In this document: positions 1 to 6,698 of the stretch, in pieces
Position numbering within the stretch: the first letter of the stretch is position 1
Layout of the letters: each line of letters opens with the position of its first letter
Assembly: GCA_047518225.1 (NCBI GenBank)
Contig: JAKZRK010000320.1
Location: forward strand, 1 to 9,106
Source: GCA-2731375 sp047518225
Lineage (GTDB): Bacteria; Pseudomonadota; Alphaproteobacteria; GCA-2731375
Reading direction: 5' to 3'
DNA length: 9,106 nucleotides
The notes under the pieces: generated by a model
The model's database searches: none
What the model was told of the DNA's origin: nothing
Seen by the model: only the letters and a program-made list of their open reading frames with translations
Position numbers and translations under genes: made by a program

Positions 1-37
1 CGGGAGGAGATGTGATGCCGCCCACGCGGAGCTCAAC

Positions 38-63
38 GGAAACACTTCCCAGCCTTGGTTTCC
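38..63 (-). terminator. Weak stem-loop just downstream of katG
   Basis: GGAAAC (38-43) and GTTTCC (58-63) are exact inverted repeats around a 14-nt loop, beginning 8 bp beyond the katG stop codon on the minus strand. The position suits a transcription end or a 3' stabilising hairpin. No run of U follows on the minus strand, so it is not a convincing factor-independent terminator. Positions 1-37 show nothing I can name. Confidence 0.2.
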
Positions 64-71
64 ACTCCAGA

Positions 72-2255
72 TCAGGCAAGGTCGAAACGATCCAGATTCA
101 TGACCTTGTCCCACGCAGCCACGAAGTCACGCACAAACGCCTGCTGCGAGTCGTCACATCCGTAGACTTCCGCGATGGCTCGTAGCTGGGAGTTCGAACC
201 GAAGACGAGATCGACGCGGGTGCCGGTCCATTTGAGCTCGCCGTACCCATCGCGCCCCTCGTAGACATCCTCGGGATCGGAGGAGGGCTGCCACTTCACG
301 CCCATGTCGAGCAGGTTGACGAAAAAGTCGCTCGTCAAGGTCTCGGGACGGTCGGTGAAGACGCCGTGTTGGGACTGCCCGACGTTTGCGTTCAGAGCAC
401 GCATGCCGCCTACGAGAACCGTCATCTCAGGAGCGGTCAGCGTCAGGAAGTGCGCCCGATCGAGCAGCAGCTCTTCGGCGGGACGGTCGTGCCCGTTTCC
501 GACGTAGTTGCGGAACCCGTCCGCGGTCGGCTCAAGCACGGCGAACGAGTCCGCGTCGGTTTGCTCCTGCGACGCGTCCATGCGCCCTGGCGTGAAGGGA
601 ACCGTCACATCGTGACCGGCCTTCTTCGCGGCTTCCTCGACGGCCGCGCACCCGCCCAGAACGACTAGGTCGGCAAGCGAGACCTTCTTCCCGCCGGACT
701 GCGCACCGTTGAACTCCGCCTGGATTCCGTCTAGCTTCTCGAGGACGACCGCCACGCCGGCCGACTGGTTTACGTCCCAATCCTTCTGGGGCGCCAGGCG
801 AATCCGTGCCCCGTTCGCACCGCCACGTTTGTCGGTGCCGCGGAACGTCGCCGCTGACGCCCAAGCGGTCGTGACCAGCTGCGACACGGACAGTCCTGTA
901 GCGAGGATCTTGCCCTTCAGGGCTGCGATGTCGTCGGCGTCAATCAATTCATGATCGACTTCTGGGATCGGATCTTGCCACAGCAGTTCTTCCTTCGGCA
1001 CGAGTGGGCCGAGAAACCGCGTGCGGGGCCCCATGTCGCGATGTGTCAGCTTGTACCAAGCCCTTGCGAAAGCGTCCGCGAACTCGTCCGGGTTCTCGTG
1101 GAAGCGCTTCGAGATCTTCGCGTACTCGGGGTCCATCTTCAGCGATAGGTCCGTCGTGAACATCATCGGGGCGTGCTTCTTCGACGGATCGTGCGCATCC
1201 GGCACGGCGTCCGCCGCGGCCGCATCCTTAGGCGCCCACTGGTAGGAGCCGCCGGGCCCTTTCCCGAGCTCCCACTCGTAGCCGAACAGGTTGTCGAAGA
1301 AGTTGCTGTCCCACTTCACCGGGTTAGTGGTCCATGCGCCCTCCAACCCGCTGGTCCAGGCATCACCGCCTTTGCCGCTGCCGAAGCTGTTCTTCCAGCC
1401 AAGGCCTTGCTCCTCGATGCCGGCGCCTTCCGGTTCCCGGCCTATGTTGGGCTCCTCGGGACAAGGGCCATGAGCCTTGCCGAAGGTGTGTCCGCCGGCG
1501 ATGAGGGCGACCGTTTCCTCGTCGTTCATGGCCATCCGGCCGAACGTCTCACGAATGTCCCTGGCCGCCGCCACCGGATCCGGCTTGGCGTTCGGTCCTT
1601 GCGGATTCACATAGATCAGGCCCATCTGGACGGCGCCAAGAGGCTTCTGCAGATCCCTGTCGCCGCTATAGCGCTCGTCTCCAAGCCATTCGGCCTCGGG
1701 CCCCCAGTTGATGTCGGTTTCGGGTTCCCAGACATCCTCGCGACCGCCGGCGAAGCCCATCGTCTTGAATCCCATAGATTCCAGAGCGCAGTTGCCCGCG
1801 AAGATCATCAGGTCGGCCCACGAGAGCTTCCGACCGTATTTCTGCTTGACCGGCCAAAGCAGCCGGCGGGCCTTGTCGAGGCTCACGTTGTCGGGCCAGC
1901 TGTTGAGGGGCGCCAGGCGGATCGAGCCGGAAGCCGCGCCGCTGCGGCCGTCGTGAATGCGGTAGGTGCCTGCGCTGTGCCACGCCATGCGGATGAAGAG
2001 CGGCCCGTAGTGACCGTAGTCGGCCGGCCACCAGTCCTGCGACGTCGTCATCAACTCTTCGATGTCCTTCTTGAGGGCGTCGAGGTCGACCGTCTTGAAC
2101 TCTTCGGCGTAGTTGAAATCCTCACCCATCGGATCGGACAACGAAGAGTTCTGGTGGAGAATCTGCAGGTTCAACTGGTCCGGCCACCAGCTTGCGTTCG
2201 ACTGGGCTCCAGCCGCGGTATGTCTGGAAAAGGGGCACTTGCCTATATCTGTCAT
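72..2255 (-). CDS. katG: Catalase-peroxidase KatG
   Basis: Bifunctional haem enzyme that dismutates hydrogen peroxide and also acts as a broad peroxidase; in bacteria it is usually cytoplasmic. The product is 727 aa, normal for the family, which has two tandem peroxidase-like domains with only the N-terminal one binding haem. Visible catalytic residues are the distal Arg89-Trp92-His93 (in FIRMAWHSAG) and the proximal His256 (in GGHTFGKAHG). Trp92, Tyr215 (LIYVNPQGP) and Met241 match the Met-Tyr-Trp crosslink needed for catalase activity. The second domain (VSQLVTTAWASAATFRG onward) is complete to the stop. The start at 2255 was chosen because GAGGAGG (2261-2267 on the plus strand) sits 5 nt upstream; an in-frame ATG at 2294 would overlap the upstream frame and lacks such a site. 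The gene lies 26 bp after the katG-perR chimera and probably shares its transcript. It appears intact and functional. Confidence 0.97.
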   Translation of the reverse strand: MTDIGKCPFSRHTAAGAQSNASWWPDQLNLQILHQNSSLSDPMGEDFNYAEEFKTVDLDALKKDIEELMTTSQDWWPADYGHYGPLFIRMAWHSAGTYRIHDGRSGAASGSIRLAPLNSWPDNVSLDKARRLLWPVKQKYGRKLSWADLMIFAGNCALESMGFKTMGFAGGREDVWEPETDINWGPEAEWLGDERYSGDRDLQKPLGAVQMGLIYVNPQGPNAKPDPVAAARDIRETFGRMAMNDEETVALIAGGHTFGKAHGPCPEEPNIGREPEGAGIEEQGLGWKNSFGSGKGGDAWTSGLEGAWTTNPVKWDSNFFDNLFGYEWELGKGPGGSYQWAPKDAAAADAVPDAHDPSKKHAPMMFTTDLSLKMDPEYAKISKRFHENPDEFADAFARAWYKLTHRDMGPRTRFLGPLVPKEELLWQDPIPEVDHELIDADDIAALKGKILATGLSVSQLVTTAWASAATFRGTDKRGGANGARIRLAPQKDWDVNQSAGVAVVLEKLDGIQAEFNGAQSGGKKVSLADLVVLGGCAAVEEAAKKAGHDVTVPFTPGRMDASQEQTDADSFAVLEPTADGFRNYVGNGHDRPAEELLLDRAHFLTLTAPEMTVLVGGMRALNANVGQSQHGVFTDRPETLTSDFFVNLLDMGVKWQPSSDPEDVYEGRDGYGELKWTGTRVDLVFGSNSQLRAIAEVYGCDDSQQAFVRDFVAAWDKVMNLDRFDLA
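1991..2043. repeat. Direct repeat copy A inside katG (53 bp)
   Basis: Matches positions 2557-2609 at 52 of 53 bases, the single difference being C2004 against T2570. It encodes the conserved distal haem-pocket segment (SQDWWPADYGHYGPLFIR region) in both katG copies. Identity falls off on both sides, so this is a block of strong conservation or a gene-conversion tract rather than a recent exact duplication. Confidence 0.9.
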
Positions 2256-2281
2256 GGAATCCTCCTCGGTCTCGGGTGAAC

Positions 2282-2445
2282 CTACGATTTGCACGCGGGG
2301 CAGAGCCCGCGAACCTCAACTGGGTACTCAGTGACTTGAAATCCGTCCGGGTGCGATTGGCTCGCCCGGACGCTGTCCAGGCGGTCATCCTCGTAATCCA
2401 CCACCTTCATGCAATTGGTACAGATCAAGTGATGGTGGCGCTCGA
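2282..2445 (-). pseudogene. perR: 3' remnant of a perR/fur-family gene
   Basis: This is the regulator-derived part of the chimera. The ERHHHLICTNC stretch and the closing CPAC motif are typical of Fur-superfamily dimerisation domains. I call it PerR rather than Fur mainly because perR commonly sits just upstream of katG, and the remnant ends 26 bp before katG. The recognition helix and most metal-sensing ligands would lie in the lost N-terminal part. The exact subfamily (PerR, Fur or Irr) cannot be decided from this piece. Confidence 0.75.
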
Positions 2446-2556
2446 GGTTGGCGTTGTCAGGCCAGCTGTTGAGCGGGGCGAAGCGCTGTGCGCCGGTGCC
2501 GCCGCCGCCACGGCCATCCGCGATGCGGTACGTACCCGCGGCGTGCCACGTCATCC

Positions 2557-2609
2557 GGATGAAGAGCGGTCCGTAGTGACCGTAGTCGGCCGGCCACCAG
2601 TCCTGCGAC
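2557..2609. repeat. Direct repeat copy B inside the chimera (53 bp)
   Basis: Partner of 1991-2043, same orientation, 566 bp apart. Recombination between the two would remove the perR remnant and leave a single hybrid katG. Confidence 0.9.
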
Positions 2610-2856
2610 TGGGTCATCAGCGCATCGACGTCCTTCGCCAGAGCTTCGAAGTCAAGGCTCTTAAACTCCTCGGCGTAGTCGAACTCCTCGCCGTTGGGAT
2701 CGGCCTGGGGGTGGTTCTGGCGGAGGATCCGCAGGTTCAACTGGTTCGGCCACCAGTGTTGGTTCGCTGTGCCGCCAACGGCCTGGTGCGCGGTGCCCAT
2801 CACCGGGCACTTGCTTTCGCTGTTCATATTCCCTCCGATCATGCTCTGAATTTTTC

Positions 2857-2928
2857 CACTCGGTTTAGCCGATATTCCCCAGATAGTGCCTGCTTCCAGC
2901 CGGAAGCGATAGCAAATTTTACCGAGTG
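2857..2928 (-). promoter_or_regulatory. Nested inverted repeat in the katG leader
   Basis: Outer arms CACTCGGT (2857-2864) and ACCGAGTG (2921-2928) are a perfect 8-bp inverted repeat. Inside lies a perfect 6-bp hairpin, GCTTCC (2892-2897) and GGAAGC (2902-2907), with a 4-nt loop. On the minus-strand transcript the structure ends about 20 nt before the Shine-Dalgarno of the chimera, and its first arm overlaps the last codons of the 13-codon ORF. This suits an RNA element influencing expression, or a DNA operator. No known riboswitch class is recognised. Confidence 0.4.
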
Positions 2929-2960
2929 AGTCCATTTGGCTGCTGGTCAGGACATTGCAT
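2919..2960 (-). CDS. Possible 13-codon leader ORF upstream of katG chimera
   Basis: ATG at 2960 is preceded by AGGAG (2967-2971 on the plus strand) at 6-nt spacing, a strong ribosome site. It encodes MQCPDQQPNGLTR followed by TAA. Its last codons (ACT CGG T) lie within the first arm of the 2857-2928 inverted repeat, so a ribosome finishing here would disrupt that arm. It could be a regulatory leader peptide or the surviving start of a lost gene. Coding evidence is limited to the start site and the short frame. Confidence 0.3.
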   Translation of the reverse strand: MQCPDQQPNGLTR

Positions 2961-3157
2961 GGCGATCTCCTGGGCTTGTTGGGTTGATTTGGGCTTGAAT
3001 GGTAGCCGATAATCAATTCTCGTGGAACTGGGGCGCAGTTCGACATGTGCCCGACATAGTTTTCGCATCGGGTCTTGTAGATGATTTTGGACTGAGGCCC
3101 CGTCATGCCGGCAAGGGGGCCGGTCGCAGCTCACCGATCCGCCGTGAAGAATTATTG

Positions 3158-3169
3158 GCCCGGCCGGGC
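3158..3169 (-). terminator. GC palindrome after the GST gene
   Basis: GCCCGGCCGGGC is a perfect 12-bp palindrome, 76 bp past the GST stop on the minus strand, followed there by CAATAATTCTTC. This resembles a short terminator stem with a poor U tract. It may end the GST transcript before the katG promoter, but spontaneous GC palindromes are common in such DNA. Confidence 0.25.
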
Positions 3170-3244
3170 GGCGTCGAGGCGGCGGTTAGCCTAGAGGTGG
3201 CGGGCGCGGGAGTGGGCGGCTTGGCGTCCCGAAGTCAGTCGGAA

Positions 3245-3841
3245 CTATTCCAGGCCGGGCATGGCGACATATCCGGGCAGGGCTTCAATCCGTTTGAACC
3301 AGGCCTTCAGCGCGCCAAAGGGCGCCAATGAAATTTCGCCCTCCCCGGCCAGGGCGGCATAAGGATAGCAGGCGATATCGGCGATGGTCGGGCGGTCAAG
3401 GGCCAGCCAGTCGTGTTTGGCCAGATGTTCATCCATGAGGGCCAAGGCGGTTTGGCCCGCCGCCTGCGCCCGGCCAAGATCCGCGTCGCGATTGAAACGC
3501 AGGCAGGCCCGCGCGATGGCGGGTCCATTCCAGATCTCGTTGACGGCGAAGGACAGCCATTGGGTGACGGTGGCAAGGCCCGCCGGATCGATCGGCAGCC
3601 ACGCCTCGCCGCCATATTTGCCCCCCAGATAGACCAGGATGGCCTGGGAATCGTAAATCACCGTGCCGCCATCTTCCAGTACCGGCACCGTGCCCAGGGG
3701 GTTGCGCGCCAAATGCGCCGGTGTCTTTTGTTCCAGGTCCGGCAGGCTGATGGGCACGGCCTCGTGTTCGATTTCCAGCATGGACAGCAGCATGCGGACC
3801 TTGTGGCAGTTACCCGATGCGGGCGCGTCGTAGAATTTCAT
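3245..3841 (-). CDS. Glutathione S-transferase family protein
   Basis: Cytosolic GST-fold protein of 198 aa, the usual length, expected to conjugate glutathione to electrophiles or reduce peroxides. Residues 1 to ~77 form the thioredoxin-like domain: MKFYDAPASGNCHKVR with candidate catalytic Ser9/Cys12, cis-Pro53 in the glutathione-binding GTVPVLEDG loop, and Asp64-Ser65 in YDSQAIL, which contact the glutamyl part of GSH. The helical C-terminal domain carries the conserved N-capping box TIAD (152-155). The start at 3841 is the GST-type MKFYD start with AGGA close upstream; the frame stays open farther upstream but into the divergent gene. The neighbour across an 87-bp gap is a reductase-like MDR gene, so the pair may handle related reactive compounds. 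The GST class and true substrate cannot be assigned. Confidence 0.93.
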   Translation of the reverse strand: MKFYDAPASGNCHKVRMLLSMLEIEHEAVPISLPDLEQKTPAHLARNPLGTVPVLEDGGTVIYDSQAILVYLGGKYGGEAWLPIDPAGLATVTQWLSFAVNEIWNGPAIARACLRFNRDADLGRAQAAGQTALALMDEHLAKHDWLALDRPTIADIACYPYAALAGEGEISLAPFGALKAWFKRIEALPGYVAMPGLE

Positions 3842-3928
3842 CTTCCTATTGGACCTTTGCTGTTGGAGCGCGGCAATATTTATGCCACCAACCGGGACGA
3901 TGATACGGGCAGGCATGGGGAGATGACA
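3842..3928. promoter_or_regulatory. Divergent promoter region, GST / MDR reductase
   Basis: 87 bp separate the two divergent starts, so promoters for both genes should lie here. TTGGAC (3849-3854) and an AT-rich patch (3875-3883) are visible on the plus strand, but their spacing is not that of a standard sigma-70 promoter. No clear operator dyad is seen. Confidence 0.4.
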
Positions 3929-4951
3929 ATGAAGCAATGGCAGATCGCGGATGAATGGAGTTTCGACGGTTTGAAACTGGTCGATGCCGAGAGACCTGAA
4001 CCGGGGCCGGGCGAGGTCTTGTTGAAGATGAAGGCGGTGTCCCTGAATTATCGCGATTACCTGATGGTTGGCCGCGGCTATGGCCGGATGTCGGGCGAAC
4101 TGCCCCTGGTGCCCCTCTCCGACGGGGTCGGCGAAGTGGTGGCCCTGGGCGATGGCGTCGAGGATGTGGCCCTGGGCTCGCGGCGGCTGCCTTGTTTTAT
4201 CCAGAATTGGTTCAGCGGCGACCTGGGTCCATCGGGATTCTCGGGCGCCCTGGGCGGGCCCCTGGACGGCACGGCGCGGGAATATATGAACGTGCCCGTG
4301 GCCAGTTCGGTGCCCGTGCCTGAACATCTCTCGGATGTTGAAGCCGCCACCCTTTGCTGTGCCGCGATCACCGCCTGGAACGCCCTGGCCGAGATGCCCG
4401 ATACGGCGGTCGACGGCGGTACCGTGGTAACGCTGGGTACGGGCGGGGTATCGCTGTTCGCCTTGCAATTGGCCAAGGCCAGGGGCGCCCGCGTCATTTC
4501 CACATCATCCCGCGCGGAGAAGCTGGCCAGGCTGCAAGCCCTGGGCGCGGACGAGGTCATTAACTACCGCTAGGTGCCCGAATGGGGCAAGGCGGTTTTG
4601 GCCCTGACCCATGGCGTGGGCGCCGATCTCGTCGTTGAAGTGGGCGGCGCGGATACCATTGCCCAATCCATGCGGGCAACCCGCGCGGACGGCAACATGG
4701 CCTTGATCGGTAATGTGGGCGGCTCCATCGCCGAAGTGAACCTGCCCCTGGTTTTCATGTTCCGCAAACGCATGATCGGTATTAGCACGGGCAGCGTCGC
4801 CGATTTTGCCGACATGATGGCGCATCTGGCTGACAAGACCGGCTTTCACCCCGCCCTGGACGAACATGTCTATGATTTCGACGGCCTGAGCGAGGCCTTG
4901 CAGGCCCTGCCCAAGGGCGCGCATTTCGGCAAGATCGTGGTACGGGTCTAG
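3929..4951 (+). pseudogene. Zinc-independent MDR / quinone-oxidoreductase-like gene with in-frame TAG
   Basis: Medium-chain dehydrogenase/reductase of the COG0604 type, which uses NAD(P)H to reduce quinones, enones or related carbonyls. Conceptual length is 340 codons, normal for the family. The N-terminal GroES-like half includes NYRD (40-43), typical of zinc-free members, and VPLSDGVGEVVALG. The Rossmann motif GTGGVS is at 170-175. After ALGADEVINYR the frame meets TAG (4571-4573), then continues in the same frame with PEWGKAVLALTHG through VGADLVVEVGG to GAHFGKIVVRV and a normal stop. Relatives usually have a charged or polar residue here, so a CAG (Gln) to TAG transition is the simplest cause. 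The 214-residue product would lack half of the nucleotide-binding domain. A GTG follows the TAG directly, so reinitiation giving a 126-residue second chain is conceivable, but no ribosome site serves it. The start at 3929 was chosen for GGGGAG 6 nt upstream and the MKQWQI start. The absence of other damage suggests a recent mutation, suppression or a sequencing error. Confidence 0.88.
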
Positions 4952-5724
4952 TACCAAGCTAATATGGCCAGGACGGTGGTGTAGGCGCCCGTGGCCACCA
5001 GGATGGCCAGAACAAGGCGGCGAAACAGGGTTTCATTCAGTTTGCCCGATAGACGGTGGCCGGCGATGGCGCCCAGTATGATCGGCAGGGCCGCCAGCGC
5101 GGCGGCCTGCCAGATCTGGCCGCCGATGGCGCCGAACGCCGCCTGCAACGCCAGGGCCGCGCCATAGGACAGGGTAAAGAGGCACAGGGTACAGGCGCGC
5201 AGGGGGGCTTTCGCCATGCCGCTGGCCGATAGATACAGCATCACCGCCGGCCCCGGCATGGCCAGGGCCGTGGCCATGGCACCCGACAGGATGCCCACCG
5301 CCACCTGGACCCATGTTCGCGCCCCTGTGCCATTTTCGAGAGCGCCCCGGGGCGTGGCGGCGCGGCGCTGGCCGAGGGCCAGCCAGGCGGCAAAAAACAA
5401 TATCACCAGGCCCACCGCAAGGCGCACCCAATCCAGGCTGGCTTGCAGAAAGATCACCAGGCCGATGGGAAAGCCCAGGATGCTGCCCATGGCCAGGCGG
5501 GTCAACGGCCCCCGTGGCGCCTGCCGCCACAAGCCCGGGACGAGGACCAGGGACACCAGCAGGTTGAGAATAATTGTCAACCCGACGGCATCCAGACTGC
5601 CCATCACCAGCAGCAGAAACGGCAAGGCGATGATGGCGAAGCCGAAACCGGTGGCCCCCTGGGCCAAGGCCGCGAAAAATGCAATCGCGGCGATCAGGAT
5701 GGTATCGGTGCCTGTCAGGGCCAT
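4948..5724 (-). CDS. TauE/SafE-family membrane exporter
   Basis: Inner-membrane protein of 258 aa belonging to the sulfite/sulfoacetate exporter (TauE/SafE, DUF81) family. Roughly eight hydrophobic segments are visible, in two related halves. The first contains AQGATGFGFAIIALPFLLL, a family hallmark; the second has VGILSGAMATALAMPGPAVMLYL. A hydrophilic loop (about residues 130-145, QRRAATPRGALENGTG) separates them. Known members export sulfite or organosulfonates, or act as general organic anion permeases, but the substrate here is unknown. The start at 5724 follows the LysR stop by 7 bp and has no Shine-Dalgarno of its own, suggesting translational coupling; an upstream ATG at 5787 would add 21 residues inside the lysR gene. 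Its stop codon shares the palindrome CTAG with the convergent MDR gene. Confidence 0.9.
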   Translation of the reverse strand: MALTGTDTILIAAIAFFAALAQGATGFGFAIIALPFLLLVMGSLDAVGLTIILNLLVSLVLVPGLWRQAPRGPLTRLAMGSILGFPIGLVIFLQASLDWVRLAVGLVILFFAAWLALGQRRAATPRGALENGTGARTWVQVAVGILSGAMATALAMPGPAVMLYLSASGMAKAPLRACTLCLFTLSYGAALALQAAFGAIGGQIWQAAALAALPIILGAIAGHRLSGKLNETLFRRLVLAILVATGAYTTVLAILAWY

Positions 5725-5731
5725 GGCCGGA

Positions 5732-6637
5732 TCAGGGTAGATCCCAATAAGGCTCGGGGGTAAAGCGCGTCGCCAAAAAGTCCACAAAGGCCCGCACCTT
5801 GGGCGTCAGATGGCGGCGGTGGGGATAGGCGGCATAGATGGCATGGGTTTGCGGCACGCATTCGGGCAGAAATTCCACCAGGGTGCCGGCCCGCAGATCC
5901 TCGCCGACGATAAAGCTGGGCAAGGCGACGATTCCGGCGCCGGCCACGGCGGCGTCCCGCAGCACTTCACCGTTGTTGGCGCGCAGGTTACCGCGCAGAG
6001 GGATCGAGACCGGCCCCTTGGCGCCGTTCAAGGACCAATCCGTGCCGGAGGCGCGGTAGAGATAGGCAAAACAATTATGCCCGCGCAGATCTTCCGGTTT
6101 TTTGGGCGTCCCGTGGCGCCGCAAATAGTCCGGCGCGGCGCAAAGTACGGCCCGCGAAGGGGCCAGGCGGCGGACGATCAAGGAGCTGTCCACCAAGGCG
6201 GCGATGCGGATGGCGACATCGAAGCCTTCCTCCACCAGATCGGCGAAGCGGTCGTCCATCACCAGGTCCACGTCGATCTGTTCATGGGCGGCCAGAAAAT
6301 CGGCGATCACCGGGCCCAGATGCAGGGTGCCGAAGGTCATGGGCGCGTTCACCCGCAGCCGGCCCCGGGGCGCCGCCGCCAGGCTGCCCACTTCGTCCGC
6401 CGCCGCCTGGGCATCCTCCACGATCCGCGCGCAGCGTTCGTAGAACACCGCGCCGACCTCCGTCAGGGACAGCTTCCGCGTGGTGCGGTTCAACAGACGC
6501 GCACCCAGGCGGTCCTCCAGCCGGCCGATCTGCTTGGAAACGGCGGATTTGGACAGGCCCAGGGCCTGGGCGGCGGCGGTAAAGCTGCGTTGCTGCACGA
6601 CCTTGGCGAACACCGCCATTTCGCTCAGATTGTCCAT
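5732..6637 (-). CDS. LysR-family transcriptional regulator (CrgA-like)
   Basis: A 301-aa regulator of normal LysR length. Residues 1-60 are the winged helix-turn-helix (MAVFAKVVQQRSFTAAAQALG, then LSKSAVSKQIGRLEDRLGARLL and NRTTRKLSLTEVG). From ~90 onward is the periplasmic-binding-protein-like effector domain, beginning RGRLRVNAPMTFG, the style of the CrgA-like subgroup. It probably controls the divergent glutathionyl-hydroquinone reductase gene and, as first gene of the unit, itself and the exporter 7 bp downstream. The inducer is unknown; a quinone or other electrophile is an inference from the neighbours. Start 6637 gives the typical MDNLSEMAVF opening; a GTG three codons upstream is the alternative, and neither has a strong ribosome site. 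Confidence 0.94.
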   Translation of the reverse strand: MDNLSEMAVFAKVVQQRSFTAAAQALGLSKSAVSKQIGRLEDRLGARLLNRTTRKLSLTEVGAVFYERCARIVEDAQAAADEVGSLAAAPRGRLRVNAPMTFGTLHLGPVIADFLAAHEQIDVDLVMDDRFADLVEEGFDVAIRIAALVDSSLIVRRLAPSRAVLCAAPDYLRRHGTPKKPEDLRGHNCFAYLYRASGTDWSLNGAKGPVSIPLRGNLRANNGEVLRDAAVAGAGIVALPSFIVGEDLRAGTLVEFLPECVPQTHAIYAAYPHRRHLTPKVRAFVDFLATRFTPEPYWDLP

Positions 6638-6660
6638 CGCAACCACTTTCGCCCGACTTT

Positions 6661-6698
6661 AGGAAACAGTGACGGGCTTGATAGCAGTTTTGTTTCCT
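6661..6698. promoter_or_regulatory. Perfect 8-bp inverted repeat, candidate LysR operator
   Basis: AGGAAACA (6661-6668) and TGTTTCCT (6691-6698) are exact inverted repeats with centres 30 bp apart, close to three helical turns. They lie in the divergent lysR / reductase gap, where LysR proteins usually bind as tetramers to two spaced sites. The right arm overlaps a T-N11-A dyad (TTC 6694-6696, GAA 6704-6706), the generic LysR box. The role is inferred. Confidence 0.4.

Larger units (their letters stand above)
2282..2827 (-). pseudogene. In-frame chimera: KatG N-terminus fused to PerR/Fur C-terminus
   Basis: The frame encodes 181 aa without a stop. Residues 1 to about 128 are a catalase-peroxidase N-terminus (MNSESKCPVMG start, HWWPNQLNL, SQDWWPADYGHYGP, distal Arg91-Trp94-His95, RFAPLNSWPDN). 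Residues ~129-181 are the C-terminal part of a Fur/PerR-type metalloregulator: HHHLICTNC, then VVDYEDD, ending GLCPACK. Both CxxC pairs (Cys136/139 and Cys176/179) of the structural zinc site are kept, 40 residues apart as in Bacillus PerR. Missing are the proximal haem His and everything after it from KatG, and the whole winged-helix DNA-binding half from PerR. Neither parent activity is therefore expected. The start at 2827 has GGAGGG upstream at 5-6 nt. The KatG part differs from the downstream intact KatG (RFAPLNSWPDNANLE against RLAPLNSWPDNVSLD), so it comes from a second katG type. It could be translated as a stable small zinc-binding protein, but is best read as a deletion scar. Confidence 0.9.
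2828..3244. other. 417-bp gene-poor region: leader and promoter zone of the katG locus
   Basis: It lies between the end of the minus-strand GST gene and the start of the chimera, both on the minus strand. Going with transcription it holds a GC-rich palindrome (3158-3169), two CGACAT direct repeats spaced 11 bp (3041-3046 and 3052-3057), a 13-codon ORF (2919-2960) and a nested inverted repeat (2857-2928). I found no good -35/-10 pair; the promoter is presumably upstream of 2960. Several open frames cross it, but none has a convincing start or recognisable protein. Confidence 0.6.

Noticed and set aside
1173..2279. 368-codon open frame on the plus strand opposite katG
   Set aside because: It is antisense to well-supported katG codons. 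Its translation is low-complexity Val/Ala/Arg-rich sequence with no recognisable domain, typical of a shadow frame in GC-rich DNA.
2430..2440. His-His-His run in the chimera as an engineered tag
   Set aside because: HHHLICTNC is the natural Fur-family metal-binding segment, so no cloning artefact need be assumed.
2828..3106. 93-residue N-terminal extension of the chimera
   Set aside because: The KatG-type start at 2827 has a good Shine-Dalgarno. The upstream translation resembles no KatG or PerR N-terminus and crosses the structured leader.
3413..3928. Upstream extension of the reductase frame into the GST gene
   Set aside because: This is antisense to GST codons. The MDR family starts at MKQWQI, and that ATG has a correctly spaced GGGGAG.
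3842..4468. Upstream extension of the GST frame by 209 residues
   Set aside because: It would overlap the divergent reductase gene antisense. The GST domain begins cleanly at MKFYD (3841) and the family is about 200 aa.
4571..4573. Pyrrolysine or selenocysteine-like recoding at the TAG
   Set aside because: The MDR family needs no such residue. TAG is also used as an ordinary stop by several genes here (chimera, hydroquinone reductase, exporter, flavin protein).
5725..5787. Longer exporter starting at 5787 inside lysR
   Set aside because: The additional 21 residues are not typical of TauE/SafE proteins and would overlap conserved lysR coding sequence. Kept only as an alternative.
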